Source: a virus. Taken from it: DNA of 34,101 nt. Below are positions 12,556 through 18,846 of this stretch, piece after piece. A model generated the notes under the pieces. The model searched no databases, was not told the origin of the DNA, and worked only from the letters and a program-made list of their open reading frames with translations. The DNA lies in IMG/VR virus record IMGVR_UViG_3300038701_000727, positions 1-34,101 of that record; one strand, given 5' to 3'. The position numbers and the translations under genes are program-made. Position 1 is the first letter of the stretch. Each line of letters begins with the position of its first letter.

Positions 12556-12744
12556 TCAGTAATATTCCCGTGTTTGACTCGCCACGAAACTAATTAATTT
12601 GCCATCGTGAATACGAAACTCCACATGCGAAAATTGCTCGCCCATAATCTCATCCCTGATATACAAAAGAATGATTTTAGCGAGTTCGTCAGTGTTGCCC
12701 TCAAAGGATTGAGTCAGTTTAACTTTTTCTATGTCCTTGTTCAT
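12556..12744 (-). CDS. Hypothetical small protein, 62 aa, paralogue of the 72-aa protein at 11627-11845
   Basis: The first gene of the main early operon. AAAGGGACTAGG leads into the ATG at 12744. The body (TQSFEGNTDELAKIILLYIR, then SHVEFRIHDGKLISFVASQT) shares pattern and order with the protein at 11627-11845, so one is a duplicate of the other. The fold appears to be helix followed by two or three strands. The 255-base leader upstream carries repeats, a hairpin and a tiny frame, which implies special control of this gene. Function unknown. Confidence 0.6.
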   Translation of the reverse strand: MNKDIEKVKLTQSFEGNTDELAKIILLYIRDEIMGEQFSHVEFRIHDGKLISFVASQTREYY

Positions 12745-12798
12745 CCTAGTCCCTTTCCGTTCCACGTCTATCCGTGGTCCAGTTCGTGTTAATGGGGT

Positions 12799-12836
12799 GC
12801 GACTCGCCAAGAGGTTTAAGGGGAGCGGCGAGTCGC
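12799..12836 (-). promoter_or_regulatory. Perfect 10-bp hairpin in the leader of the early operon
   Basis: GCGACTCGCC (12799-12808) pairs with GGCGAGTCGC (12827-12836) around an 18-base loop. No T-run follows on the minus strand, so it is not a standard terminator. It lies between the promoter at 13006-13034 and the first gene at 12744, where it could act as an attenuator, RNase site or mRNA stabiliser. Confidence 0.5.
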
Positions 12837-12852
12837 GATTTACAATATTAAC

Positions 12853-12874
12853 TTACTTCATGCCTAGGCCTCCT
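12853..12874 (-). promoter_or_regulatory. Consensus Shine-Dalgarno followed by a Met-Lys-stop minigene
   Basis: On the minus strand AGGAGG (12869-12874) is followed at 7 bases by ATG AAG TAA (12861-12853). This is the best ribosome binding site in the region, yet the frame codes for only two residues. It lies in the leader, 17 bases before the 10-bp hairpin. It could be a translated leader minigene, or the remains of a decayed gene start. A six-codon frame (12893-12873) and an 18-codon basic frame (12980-12924) precede it but have poor ribosome binding sites. Confidence 0.4.
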
Positions 12875-13005
12875 ATTTGCGCACCTCGAACATGTCCGGA
12901 CTCTATCCGTGGTCCCGCGTGCGTCAGTTGGTTAAAAGTGAACCGCGCGCCGAACGAGTAGACTTTACGCCCTTTTTCATGGTCGGTCGGCGGCGATTCC
13001 CGTTT

Positions 13006-13034
13006 ATTATATCAGGACTGGCGGCAATGGTCAA
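13006..13034 (-). promoter_or_regulatory. Strong extended -10 sigma-70 promoter of the main early operon
   Basis: On the minus strand TTGACC (13029-13034) is 17 bases from a perfect TATAAT (13006-13011), itself preceded by TGA, giving an extended -10. Transcription should start near 12999 and enter a leader of about 255 bases before the first clear gene (start 12744). It is the best match to the sigma-70 consensus in the window, so the early arm is probably transcribed by host RNA polymerase. Confidence 0.8.
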
Positions 13035-13089
13035 AATATTATTTTAAGTATGTTTCTCATGTTCTTGTTTTAAGAGGCGCGGGATCGGT

Positions 13090-13316
13090 CCTGCATGCAC
13101 CTTAATGCACCTAGTGACCTGTTTTAAATCGGGCCCCCGTGGGTGTGGGTGTGGGTATGGCTGGGGCTGGGTATGGTTGTAGTGTGTGTTTAGTAGTGTT
13201 AAAAAAATCTCTCTCACTGATAACAACAACAAAAAGGGAGGTGGGACCATACCCCTCAACAGGCCATCGGGGGGGAAAATAAAACAGGTCCGTAGGTGCA
13301 TCTAGGTGCGTGCAGG
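13090..13316. repeat. 37-base inverted repeat (32/37 matching) carrying four AGGTGC-type motifs
   Basis: The left arm 13090-13126 is the reverse complement of the right arm 13280-13316 at 32 of 37 positions. Each arm holds two tandem AGGTGCAT/AGGTGCGT units followed by TGCAGG, so four copies point towards one another. The arms enclose about 150 bases that include the G-quadruplex motif and the A/T-rich patch. Iteron-like motifs beside an A/T-rich patch are typical of replication origins. A protein-binding or packaging site is an alternative. Confidence 0.65.
13141..13171 (+). other. G-quadruplex motif
   Basis: Five runs of three or four guanines (13141-13143, 13147-13149, 13153-13155, 13163-13166, 13169-13171) are separated by loops of 3, 3, 7 and 2 bases, which satisfies the usual G3N1-7 rule for intramolecular quadruplexes. 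It lies on the strand opposite to early transcription, so the transcript-template relation would expose it as single-stranded DNA rather than RNA. Confidence 0.6.
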
Positions 13317-13464
13317 TCGACTCATGGGCGCGGGTGTGGGCGCGGCATGTCGGGGGGAAATGTGGGCGCAATGGGCGGAGGTTTGCGCGTGGTGGGCGGC
13401 GTGGGTATGGGATGGCCAATCGCCCACGGGCGGGCGGTGCGGCGTTGTGCGGACAAAATAAAAA

Positions 13465-13490
13465 CCCGCGAGCCATAATGAACTCGCGGG
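13465..13490 (-). terminator. Intrinsic terminator after the 155-aa gene at 13511-13978
   Basis: On the minus strand CCCGCGAG and CTCGCGGG (13483-13490 and 13465-13472) form a perfect 8-bp GC-rich stem with a 10-base loop, followed directly by TTTTTATTTT. This is a textbook Rho-independent terminator, 20 bases after the stop codon. Confidence 0.9.
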
Positions 13491-13510
13491 CTTAATCGGT
13501 GTGGAGTTGG

Positions 13511-13978
13511 TTAGAAGTCTAACTTGATATCAAGATCGGCAACGGCGGCCTTGGCCTTATCGTCGATCTCTTTCAGTTTGGCCGCGTGCTTATCAACCGC
13601 GTCGACTTGTGCGGGAATAAGAAGGCGATAGAACTCGTCAAGATAGGCGTTGCGATCGGCGGCGTTTTTATAGCCATCCGTTTCCCGCACCTGATCGCGG
13701 ATGATATTACGACGATACTTCACCAACGGATCGGCGGTGCGAGTCGTACGTTGTACCGTGCCCGCTTTGATATCCGCAAGCGCTTGTGCCACGATCCGCT
13801 CCTTTTCGTCGGGCGTTTTCCCGCCAGTCTTATCATTAATAAAGCGTTGAAAGCCGTATTGAAAAATCTTGACCGCGGCCTTGCCATGAATATCCGCAAG
13901 CGCGTGTTGGTATGTTTTACCGCCAACAGTTGCCTCGATTACATCCGCGTCTAGTTCGATTGTGATAACTTTAGTCAT
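13511..13978 (-). CDS. Hypothetical phage protein from its own transcription unit, 155 aa
   Basis: The protein has a beta-like start (TKVITIELDADVIEATVGG) and then a mainly helical, charged body (GKAAVKIFQYGFQRFIND, KTPDEKERIVAQALADIKAG, basic KYRRNIIRDQVRE) and ends in a lysine-rich coiled stretch (HAAKLKEIDDKAKAAVADL). I know of no function for this type. It has its own promoter 28 bases upstream and its own intrinsic terminator, so it is probably made early and in quantity. The start at 13978 was chosen for AAAGGAC 8 bases upstream. A longer reading to 14023 would start inside the promoter. Confidence 0.75.
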   Translation of the reverse strand: MTKVITIELDADVIEATVGGKTYQHALADIHGKAAVKIFQYGFQRFINDKTGGKTPDEKERIVAQALADIKAGTVQRTTRTADPLVKYRRNIIRDQVRETDGYKNAADRNAYLDEFYRLLIPAQVDAVDKHAAKLKEIDDKAKAAVADLDIKLDF

Positions 13979-14012
13979 TGTGTCTGTCCTTTCATTTACA
14001 TTGACAAGTGCT

Positions 14013-14040
14013 ATTATGCACATATTTGAGCGGTTGTCAA
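14013..14040 (-). promoter_or_regulatory. Sigma-70 promoter for the gene at 13511-13978
   Basis: On the minus strand a perfect TTGACA (14035-14040) is followed after 16 bases by CATAAT (14013-14018, five of six). Transcription would start near 14006, about 28 bases before the ATG. The -35 box abuts the stop of the upstream gene. A plus-strand TTGACA about 30 bases away makes the outer edges inverted (TTGACAA...TTGTCAA), possibly an operator. Confidence 0.7.
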
Positions 14041-14041
14041 C

Positions 14042-14227
14042 TCACCCAAACAATTTATTGTTAATTTCTTCAATCTTATCATCTTGCTCATCCCATGGGC
14101 ATTTTACAAGCTTTGCGGAAAATCCATCCCCGCGCAACTCCTTAACGCTATTCCGCGCAACCGTTGCACATTCTTCAACGCAATCAACTCCGTACTCCGT
14201 AACGATGATATAAGCAATCTTGTCCAT
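14042..14227 (-). CDS. Hypothetical small acidic protein, 61 aa
   Basis: The first gene on the left arm. It starts MDKIAYIIVTEYGVDCVEEC and contains a helical middle and a C-terminus rich in acidic residues (CPWDEQDDKIEEINNKLFG). Three cysteines are present but without a metal-binding spacing. The ATG at 14227 has AAAGGACAGG directly upstream, nearly identical to the leader of the next gene. Its position nearest to the divergent control region suggests immediate-early expression. Function unknown. Confidence 0.65.
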   Translation of the reverse strand: MDKIAYIIVTEYGVDCVEECATVARNSVKELRGDGFSAKLVKCPWDEQDDKIEEINNKLFG

Positions 14228-14259
14228 AACCTGTCCTTTCATGTTTAAGTTATGGCATG

Positions 14260-14288
14260 AGCCTATCTCAACTCCACCACCATGTCAA
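14260..14288 (-). promoter_or_regulatory. Candidate promoter for the first left-arm gene
   Basis: On the minus strand a perfect TTGACA (14283-14288) is 17 bases from TAGGCT (14260-14265), a poor -10 with three of six matches. This suggests a promoter that needs an activator or is weak by itself. It lies 33 bases upstream of the start at 14227. Confidence 0.45.
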
Positions 14289-14342
14289 GCCCACTGACTA
14301 AACTTTTTTGCTTGTCCACTGCATGATGATTCCCGCCCACTG
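14284..14342. promoter_or_regulatory. Candidate operator region: three CCACTG boxes and a dyad next to the left promoter
   Basis: CCACTG occurs at 14291-14296, 14316-14321 and 14337-14342, spaced 25 and 21 bases, close to two helical turns. Two of the boxes lie within or next to an imperfect dyad GTCAAGC (14284-14290) and GCTTGTC (14310-14316) that overlaps the -35 box at 14283-14288. The spacing suggests binding by a regulator. The rest of 14343-14500 is GC-rich with no gene or obvious signal. Confidence 0.35.
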
Positions 14343-14502
14343 CAAGCCCGTTTGAGAAAAGCGGCTTCGACGGGTACGCCCCGCCCCTGCCCCAGCCAGG
14401 ACCTTTCAAAATTCTGCGGGCTGAAAACACCCACTTCCCTTTCCCAGCCCTATATGGTTCCCGTCAATTTGTCACGGGCCATACCCGCCGCGAAATTCGC
14501 CC

Positions 14503-14531
14503 TTGCCACCGCCGCCGCCTTATGATACATT
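14503..14531 (+). promoter_or_regulatory. Candidate sigma-70 promoter of the late (virion) arm
   Basis: TTGCCA (14503-14508, five of six) and TACATT (14526-14531, four of six) are 17 bases apart, with transcription expected near 14538 and the first start codon at 14556. A small dyad CCCGT/ACGGG (14460-14464 and 14474-14478) lies upstream. The spacer is a CCG repeat. The match is moderate, as expected for a regulated late promoter. Confidence 0.5.
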
Positions 14532-14555
14532 CGGGACAACTGATTGGAGTATGGC

Positions 14556-15152
14556 ATGAGCCTCGGACTAGAAATCGCTAGAGCAAGTCGCGGACACAAA
14601 AGCGTGGCCGAAGTTCACCTTGTTGGGACCCGCAGCCTGACCGAGGAAGACGCACAGGCGTATCTTGAGGACGACTCGCGGAAAATCCCGATCGCGCAAA
14701 CTCGGTTGAAGAAAATCCGTGCTCGCCATCACGAGGCAGCTCGCCTTATGGCTTCGGGCAAAAATGACGCTGAAATCCACATCCTTACTGGCCTCGCATA
14801 CAGCACCTTATCCATCCTCCGCAATGATCCCGCGTTCGCCGATCTCGTAGCTCACTACAATAAGATCGCGGACGAGAAGTTCGAAACGACTCATGAACGG
14901 CTCGCGGCTCTGGGTACGGACGCTATCGAAGTCCTGCAAGAACGACTCGAGGAAACGCCAGAGGAGTTCGACAACGATCAGCTCATCACGGTGATCAAGA
15001 CCACATCGGATCGGACTGGCTATGGCCCTTCCAGCAAACAACAAGTCAATGTTAATGTGAACTTGGCGGATAAACTACAACGCGCGCGTGAGGCAATGGC
15101 CACCCGCCGGACAATTGAACTCGGAGATGATGATGTCAAAAAGCTTGGTTAA
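14556..15152 (+). CDS. Terminase small subunit-like DNA-binding protein, 198 aa
   Basis: The first gene of the late arm. The middle has a helix-turn-helix-like segment, EAARLMASGKNDAEIHILTG followed by LAYSTLSILRNDPAF, as in small terminases that recognise the packaging site. The C-terminal half is helical (THERLAALGTDAIEVLQERL) and ends in a basic and then acidic tail. It probably selects genome ends and hands DNA to the large terminase encoded two genes later. GGAG lies 7 bases before the ATG at 14556. An in-frame TTG at 14544 would add four residues but has no ribosome binding site. Other DNA-binding roles are possible, but the neighbourhood is strong. Confidence 0.75.
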   Translation: MSLGLEIARASRGHKSVAEVHLVGTRSLTEEDAQAYLEDDSRKIPIAQTRLKKIRARHHEAARLMASGKNDAEIHILTGLAYSTLSILRNDPAFADLVAHYNKIADEKFETTHERLAALGTDAIEVLQERLEETPEEFDNDQLITVIKTTSDRTGYGPSSKQQVNVNVNLADKLQRAREAMATRRTIELGDDDVKKLG

Positions 15153-15474
15153 CATGGCGAAGACGCCAGAGGAAATTGAGAAGGAAAAGGGCGAGGGCGT
15201 TGAGTGGCAGCCCGATAAATACCCTTGGGGCCTAGAACTCCGCCTCGGCACAGAAGAATTAAAGAAGCTGGGCATCACCGAGATGCCGCCTCTTGGGTCT
15301 CAGGTCCAGATCACTGCGGTCGCGGACATCGAGCGGCTATCCGAGCATAAGGACGCGGAGAACGGAGAGGATCAAAGCATGACCCTGCAGATCACGGACA
15401 TCGCCCTCGACTTCGGCGCTGAGCGTTCCGACGAGGACCGCGCTGCCTCAATGTACTCAGATGGGTCTCAATAA
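15133..15474 (+). CDS. Capsid-staple/decoration-like protein, 113 aa
   Basis: The N-terminus MSKSLVNMAKTPEEIEKEKG, followed by KYPWGLELRLGTEELKKLG and a beta domain (SQVQITAVADIERLS, SMTLQITDIALDFG), matches the pattern of small phage proteins annotated as capsid staples: a SKSLVxM lead, then YPxGLxxxL, then LQITxM/I. These bind capsid shells. This recollection is from family pattern, not a search. The third of three consecutive ATGs (15133) was chosen because GGAG lies 6 bases upstream and the SKSLVxM lead is retained. A shorter start at 15154 exists. The gene overlaps the small terminase by 20 bases. Confidence 0.5.
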   Translation: MSKSLVNMAKTPEEIEKEKGEGVEWQPDKYPWGLELRLGTEELKKLGITEMPPLGSQVQITAVADIERLSEHKDAENGEDQSMTLQITDIALDFGAERSDEDRAASMYSDGSQ

Positions 15475-16958
15475 TGTTTGATGATGTCATCGAGGACCTC
15501 GCGAAATACTCTAGCGATCCGCTCGGGTTTGTCTATTGGGCATTCTCTTGGGGCGAGGGAGAACTGCGCGAGTACCCCGATGGGCCTGAACAATGGCAGC
15601 AGGACATTCTAACATTGCTCGGCGAGGGCCTTATCACCATCGACCAAGCTATCCAAATCGCGGTTAAGTCTGGCCACGGTATCGGCAAGTCCGCACTCGT
15701 ATCCTGGATCATCCTTTGGGCCATGTCTACATTCGAAGATACTCGAGGCGTGGTTACGGCGAATACCGAGAACCAGCTCAAGACTAAAACTTGGGTCGAG
15801 GTCGCTACATGGTATCGCCGCTTCATCGCCAAGGAGATGTTCAAGATGACGGCTACGGCCCTCTTCTCCTCAGACCCCGCCCACGAGCGTACATGGCGTA
15901 TCGATATGGTTCCGTGGAGTGAGAAGAACACTGAGGCGTTCGCGGGTATGCACAACCAAGGCAAGCGCATTCTAGTAGTGTTCGATGAGGCTTCCGCGAT
16001 TAACGACCTGATCTGGGAGGTGACCGAGGGCGCACTGACGGATAAGAACACGCAGATCATCTGGTGCTGCTTCGGAAACCCTACTAAGAACTCAGGCCGC
16101 TTCCGTGCGTGTTTCGAGGGCGGTAAGTTCGAGAAGCGCTGGATTACTCTCACAGTGGACTCCCGTACAGTCTCATTCACCAACAAGACGCAGATCGCCG
16201 CGTGGATTGAAGACTACGGCGAGGACTCCGACTTCGTTCGCTATCGTGTTAAGGGCATGTTCCCACGGCAGGACGAAAACTCATTCATCTCTTTGGAGGT
16301 TGCACGCGAGGCCGAGAACCGCAGCATCTACCCCGATAAATCCCTTCCAATCATTATCGGAGTGGATGTTGCGCGTTTCGGTACTAACAATACCGTGATC
16401 TACGCGAGGCAGGGCCGCAACGCCCGTGACCTTCCAATCCTCCTGTTCAATGGGCTGGACACGATGGAGGTCGCAGCCGAGATCATTAAACTATTTAATC
16501 AATTAAACGCTGCTATGGTGTTTATTGATGAAGGCGGAGTTGGCGGCGGTGTTCTGGATCGCTGTCGTCAGCTTCGTCTGCCTTGTCGCGGCGTCCACTT
16601 CGGCGGTTCTCCCTCTGGCACGAACATCGAGCGAGGCGTCAAGTATAAGAATAAGCGCGCCGAGATGTATGGTGAGATGCGGGATTGGCTCCAGGACGGC
16701 GCTATCCCTAAACGCATCCGAGGCATGGAGATTGACTTCGCCGAAGAACTCTCTGGCCCCGCCTACACCATGTCCGAGAAAGACGAAATCGTGCTCGAGC
16801 GGAAAGAGACTATGGCACGACGCGGCCTCGAATCTCCTGACGTTGCCGATGCTCTCGCCCTAACATTCGCCTATCCCGTGGCAAGTCGCGGGTCAAACCA
16901 GTCTTCAACCGTAGCTTCGTCCTACGACCCGTTTGCTAAAGAAAGGATCACAGCATGA
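15474..16958 (+). CDS. terL: Terminase large subunit, 494 aa
   Basis: The packaging motor. The N-terminal ATPase has Walker A GHGIGKS (67-73) and Walker B ILVVFDEAS with D171 and E172. The C-terminal RNase H-like nuclease has acidic metal ligands at D298 (GVDVARFG), D352 (VFIDEGGVGGGV) and D456/D459 (SPDVADALAL). It pumps DNA into the prohead through the portal and cuts it at the ends. Length and motif spacing are normal. The ATG overlaps the stop of the preceding gene as TAATG, and its own stop overlaps the next start as ATGA. The prolonged N-terminal lead (DPLGFVYWAFSWGEG) is typical of terminases from podoviruses and lambdoid relatives. Confidence 0.93.
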   Translation: MFDDVIEDLAKYSSDPLGFVYWAFSWGEGELREYPDGPEQWQQDILTLLGEGLITIDQAIQIAVKSGHGIGKSALVSWIILWAMSTFEDTRGVVTANTENQLKTKTWVEVATWYRRFIAKEMFKMTATALFSSDPAHERTWRIDMVPWSEKNTEAFAGMHNQGKRILVVFDEASAINDLIWEVTEGALTDKNTQIIWCCFGNPTKNSGRFRACFEGGKFEKRWITLTVDSRTVSFTNKTQIAAWIEDYGEDSDFVRYRVKGMFPRQDENSFISLEVAREAENRSIYPDKSLPIIIGVDVARFGTNNTVIYARQGRNARDLPILLFNGLDTMEVAAEIIKLFNQLNAAMVFIDEGGVGGGVLDRCRQLRLPCRGVHFGGSPSGTNIERGVKYKNKRAEMYGEMRDWLQDGAIPKRIRGMEIDFAEELSGPAYTMSEKDEIVLERKETMARRGLESPDVADALALTFAYPVASRGSNQSSTVASSYDPFAKERITA

Positions 16959-17149
16959 AATCTTCCGCTGCCGCACCGCAGGCCCCACCTCCACCACCGA
17001 ACGCCCCAACTCAGGCCAAGGCCCGCGATGATGTAAGTTCGCGCGTTCAGCCTAACTCAGTTGGTCGCGCATCCCTGATCAACACCTCAAACGTTGGGCT
17101 TAAGAAGAAAAGCACCACGTCTAAAAAATCAATCCTTGGAGGCAACTAA
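16955..17149 (+). CDS. Small proline-rich protein between terminase and portal, 64 aa
   Basis: Low-complexity start (APQAPPPPPNAPTQAKARDD), then serine/asparagine-rich text and a basic end (GLKKKSTTSKKSILGGN). Probably disordered. A small protein with these traits is often found between terminase and connector in phages of this type. It may help packaging or connector assembly, but this is unknown. AAGGA lies about 8 bases before the ATG, which overlaps the terminase stop as ATGA. Its stop overlaps the portal start as TAATG. Confidence 0.65.
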   Translation: MKSSAAAPQAPPPPPNAPTQAKARDDVSSRVQPNSVGRASLINTSNVGLKKKSTTSKKSILGGN

Positions 17150-18816
17150 TGCAAGTTACCGCCGATTTTAAAAAGCGGATCAACGCCACAATGTCGACTC
17201 TCAAAAACACGCGGGAGTCGCATTGGGACCACTGGCGCGATCTCGCTGACTTTTACATACCTCGCCGTTATCGCTCACTCCTAACCAATCAGGAGCAGCA
17301 GAACCTCAGCAAAACTGGAGGCCGTAACCCGCGCATCTTAGACGCGGCTGGAACTCGGGCAGCTAAGGTTCTCGCAGCGGGCATGATGAACGGCATCACA
17401 TCTCCATCACGTCCTTGGTTCAAGCTTCGTGTACCTGACGCGGACCCGAACGATATCGAGATTGCTACATGGACTGAGAAGGTTCAAGAGCTAATGCTCA
17501 CCACGATGGCGGAGTCCAACTTCTATAACGCACTCGCCGTCATGTACCTTGACTTAGCCGTGTTTGGTTCCGCGGCCACGCTTATTTACGAAGACGAAGA
17601 GTCCGTGATCCGCTGCTACAATCCCATGCTCGGCGATTTCTACTTCTCCAATTCAGCTCGTCTCGCGGTGGACACATTCGCCCGAAAGCTGAAAATGAAT
17701 GGGCGCCAAATCCGAGCTCGTTTCCCTGATGGTAAGGACGCATGGCCTACTCAGATGACGAACACACCTGAGAACATGGAACGCGAGCTGCGCGAGACGC
17801 ATATCGTCTGCCATCTGATCGAGCCGATCACTAAGAAAATTCCAGGCGTTCCCTCTTCACGCAAGTTCGTGGAGTACTACTGGATCGAGAAAGACTCCAA
17901 GCACAACATCCTCGAGCGCAAGTCCTACGATGAACTACCTGGCATGTTCCCGCGTTGGGACGTGAGTGGCGAAGACGCGTATGGCGTATCTCCCGCTATG
18001 GAAGCGATCGGCGATGTCATCCAACTCCAGCAAGAAACGCTTTCGAAGGCTAAAGGTCTGGACATGATGATCCAGCCGCCGATGAACGCGGGCATAGAAC
18101 TGCAGACCTCTAAGATCGCGATGGTCCCAAACGGAGTTACATTCGTGTCGGACGTGCGCACTTCCGGCCTGTCCCCTGTCCACCGCGTCCAACTACCTCT
18201 GGGCGAACTCACGCAGGACATCATGCAGGTGAAGGAGAGCATTCGCGAGGCGTTCCATAACGAACTCTTCAACATGATCTCGCAACTTGACACGGTTCGC
18301 AGTGCGACTGAGATCGACGCACGGAAAGAAGAGAAACTCGTGCTGCTTGGGCCGGTCTTGGAGCGCTTTGAGAACGAGGCACTTGATCCCGCGATCAACC
18401 GCGTGTTCGGCATAATGAACCGCCGCGGTATGCTTCCGCCTCCGCCCGAACAACTACAGGGCCGAGAGTTAGAAATCCAATACGTCTCCATCCTGAGTGT
18501 GGCACAGAAAGCAATTGCAACAGCCCCAACCGAGCGCTTTATCCAGTTCCTCGGCGGTATCGCTGGCGCGCGTCCTGACGCTCTCGACATCCCTGACTTC
18601 GACACACTCATCCGCGATTACGCTCGTAACATCGGCGTGTCCGCTAAGAGTCTGCTTAAGCAAGAGGACGTTGAACAAGCGCGGGCAGCTCGGGCCGAAC
18701 AACAGCAGATGGCTCAGGTAGCTGAACTCGGAGGCCAGGCCGCGCAAGCCGCTAAGGTTGCAAGTGAAACGGAGGTGGGCGGAGGGCGTTCCGTATTGAA
18801 CGAAATCATAGGGTGA
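17149..18816 (+). CDS. Portal (head-to-tail connector) protein, T7 gp8-like, 555 aa
   Basis: The N-terminus is characteristic of podoviral connectors: RESHWDHWRDLADFYIPRR (residues 22-40), then NPRILDAAGTRAAKVLAAGM and GITSPSRPWFKLRVPD, the hallmark of the Head_tail_con family. The protein forms the dodecameric ring at the capsid vertex through which DNA is packaged and ejected and to which the tail tube attaches. The length is close to that of T7 gp8 (536). The C-terminus is glutamine/alanine-rich (EQQQMAQVAELGGQAAQAAK), forming the crown helices. Strong GGAGG precedes the ATG. The stop codon lies inside a hairpin at 18812-18846. Confidence 0.93.
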   Translation: MQVTADFKKRINATMSTLKNTRESHWDHWRDLADFYIPRRYRSLLTNQEQQNLSKTGGRNPRILDAAGTRAAKVLAAGMMNGITSPSRPWFKLRVPDADPNDIEIATWTEKVQELMLTTMAESNFYNALAVMYLDLAVFGSAATLIYEDEESVIRCYNPMLGDFYFSNSARLAVDTFARKLKMNGRQIRARFPDGKDAWPTQMTNTPENMERELRETHIVCHLIEPITKKIPGVPSSRKFVEYYWIEKDSKHNILERKSYDELPGMFPRWDVSGEDAYGVSPAMEAIGDVIQLQQETLSKAKGLDMMIQPPMNAGIELQTSKIAMVPNGVTFVSDVRTSGLSPVHRVQLPLGELTQDIMQVKESIREAFHNELFNMISQLDTVRSATEIDARKEEKLVLLGPVLERFENEALDPAINRVFGIMNRRGMLPPPPEQLQGRELEIQYVSILSVAQKAIATAPTERFIQFLGGIAGARPDALDIPDFDTLIRDYARNIGVSAKSLLKQEDVEQARAARAEQQQMAQVAELGGQAAQAAKVASETEVGGGRSVLNEIIG

Positions 18817-18846
18817 TATGGCGCAATAAGGCGCTTGCATATCACC
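18812..18846 (+). other. Hairpin over the portal stop codon
   Basis: GGTGATATG (18812-18820) pairs with CATATCACC (18838-18846). The interior GCGC/GCGC can extend the stem with a bulge. No T-run follows, so it is not a classical terminator. It separates the portal message from the next gene cluster and overlaps the -35 box of the candidate promoter at 18835-18863. Confidence 0.5.

Larger units (their letters stand above)
12767..12915 (-). repeat. 14-base direct repeat flanking a hairpin in the early leader
   Basis: TCTATCCGTGGTCC (plus strand) occurs at 12767-12780 and again at 12902-12915, exactly 135 bases apart. On the minus strand (the transcript) it reads GGACCACGGATAGA. In the first copy it forms CCACG-GATAGA-CGTGG, in the second GGAC-CACGGATAGA-GTCC, so both would show GATAGA in or next to a loop. 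The GGA-in-hairpin arrangement is similar to protein-bound RNA elements such as CsrA sites, but that is speculative. Confidence 0.5.
13035..13464. other. Long non-coding tract, G-rich on the plus strand (candidate origin or terminal/regulatory region)
   Basis: About 430 bases without a credible gene. Open frames here are low-complexity (Pro/His or Gly/Arg rich) with no ribosome binding sites. The tract contains a G-quadruplex motif (13141-13171), a 37-base imperfect inverted repeat (13090-13126 and 13280-13316), an A/T-rich patch with TCTCTCTC and CAACAACAA runs (13199-13236), a second G-rich block with TGTGGGCGC twice (13335-13343 and 13361-13369), and strong excess of G over C on the plus strand from about 13131 to 13440. 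It is bounded by a terminator and by the early promoter. Confidence 0.6.

Noticed and set aside
12924-12980. 18-codon basic leader peptide (MKKGVKSTRSARGSLLTN)
   Set aside because: It follows the early promoter closely but has no purine-rich ribosome binding site, so it is not listed as a gene.
13111-13476. Minus-strand frames of 121 and 85 codons in the non-coding tract
   Set aside because: They are Pro/His/Arg-rich products of the C-rich strand, lack ribosome binding sites, overlap each other and run through the terminator and G-quadruplex region.
13296-13495. Plus-strand frames of about 60 codons
   Set aside because: Gly/Arg low-complexity translation of the G-rich block, no ribosome binding site, and it crosses the minus-strand terminator.
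14544-15152. Longer small terminase starting at TTG 14544
   Set aside because: The ATG at 14556 has GGAG at the right distance; the TTG has none and would be nearly leaderless from the candidate promoter.
15533-16186. 217-codon minus-strand frame
   Set aside because: Antisense to the large terminase, whose motifs fix the coding strand.
17925-18611. 228-codon minus-strand frame
   Set aside because: Antisense to the portal gene, serine-rich composition and no supporting signal.
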